Shown: in pieces, positions 63,849-64,000 of the stretch
Layout: every line of letters begins with the position of its first letter
How positions within the stretch are numbered: position 1 is the first letter of the stretch
From: Paraburkholderia tagetis
Lineage (GTDB): Bacteria > Pseudomonadota > Gammaproteobacteria > Burkholderiales > Burkholderiaceae
Assembly (NCBI RefSeq): GCF_022213065.1
Contig: NZ_JAKLJA010000001.1
Location: 124,001 to 188,000 of the forward strand
Length of the DNA: 64,000 bases
Direction: 5' to 3'
Translations under genes and position numbers: made by a program
The notes under the pieces: generated by a model
The model's database searches: none
What the model was told of the DNA's origin: nothing
The model's input: the letters and a program-made list of their open reading frames with translations, nothing else

Positions 63849-64000
63849 ATGGGGAAAATATTTTTATTTCTGGCATATCTTTTTTTGGCATTTTCAGTAT
63901 GTGCGGCTGAAAATTCGGAATCGTTCTCGCCAGCTCCCGGAGTTAAGGCAGTAGTTGAAATTAAAGGTAATCATTTGATGTGGAAAACGTACTACCGAAA
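63849..64000 (+). CDS. Predicted periplasmic immunity protein (partial)
   Basis: The first 50 codons are visible; the gene runs off the right edge. It starts 3 bp after the effector stop. The N-terminus MGKIFLFLAYLFLAFSVCAA is a clear signal peptide, possibly of the lipoprotein type because of the Cys. The DNA is markedly A/T-rich. A secreted product directly after a cell-wall-degrading type VI effector is the usual place and compartment for its cognate immunity protein. No family can be named from this fragment. Confidence 0.65.
   Translation, partial: MGKIFLFLAYLFLAFSVCAAENSESFSPAPGVKAVVEIKGNHLMWKTYYR

Overview
The window looks like a chromosomal piece of a high-GC beta-proteobacterium of the family Burkholderiaceae, most likely Paraburkholderia or a close relative. 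The pointers are the PhaB-type acetoacetyl-CoA reductase, a squalene-hopene cyclase, an ArgG of the long (about 445 aa) type, the DUF3348/DUF802/OmpA/DUF2894 operon, the twin Hsp70/DUF2760 operon, a xanthomonadin-type aryl polyene cluster and a VgrG-linked toxin pair. No rRNA, tRNA, CRISPR array, insertion sequence or replication origin was seen.

Layout. 1-8036: catabolic genes. The tail of an exported protein is followed by phaB, an M20-type amidase/carbamoylase, a malate/lactate-type dehydrogenase, and a LysR regulator divergent from a tartrate/D-malate dehydrogenase and its MFS permease. 8070-13207: a four-gene minus-strand operon encoding a MotA/TolQ-like membrane protein with a very long helical tail, a MotB-like OmpA partner and two accessory proteins. 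13448-21254: a sugar ABC transporter and GH42 beta-galactosidase operon, divergent from a LacI regulator with a perfect 16-bp palindrome between them. 21301-24301: a TetR regulator divergent from shc, again with a palindromic site between.

24590-32365: an accessory-looking stretch. It holds a glycine-rich repeat protein, a peptidoglycan hydrolase with a four-helix membrane partner, a duplicated zinc-ribbon protein in a less GC-rich pocket, a chromate transporter, a histidine phosphatase, a MerR/carboxymuconolactone-decarboxylase pair and a secreted lectin-like protein. 32866-36521: an MFS transporter, argG and a small exported barrel protein. 36568-41937: an operon for a DUF2760 protein and two divergent Hsp70-like ATPases.

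42203-58661: an aryl polyene (xanthomonadin-like) pigment cluster. The minus-strand arm runs from a COG4648 membrane protein at 54460 through an AMP-ligase/hotdog fusion, acyltransferase, LolA-like carrier, MMPL exporter, polysaccharide deacetylase, ketosynthase, chain-length factor and dehydratase to a small exported protein. The plus-strand arm encodes an ACP, a ketoreductase, a chorismatase (predicted to supply hydroxybenzoate) and a glycosyltransferase. Together these can make, extend, reduce and export an aryl polyene. The cluster is unusually rich in short in-frame tandem repeats.

59012-64000: a type VI secretion module of VgrG, a two-domain peptidoglycan-degrading effector and the start of a predicted periplasmic immunity protein, which is cut by the window edge. 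The most unusual system is the stator-like operon at 8070-13207, whose core pair resembles ZorA/ZorB of Zorya defence but whose partner genes differ.
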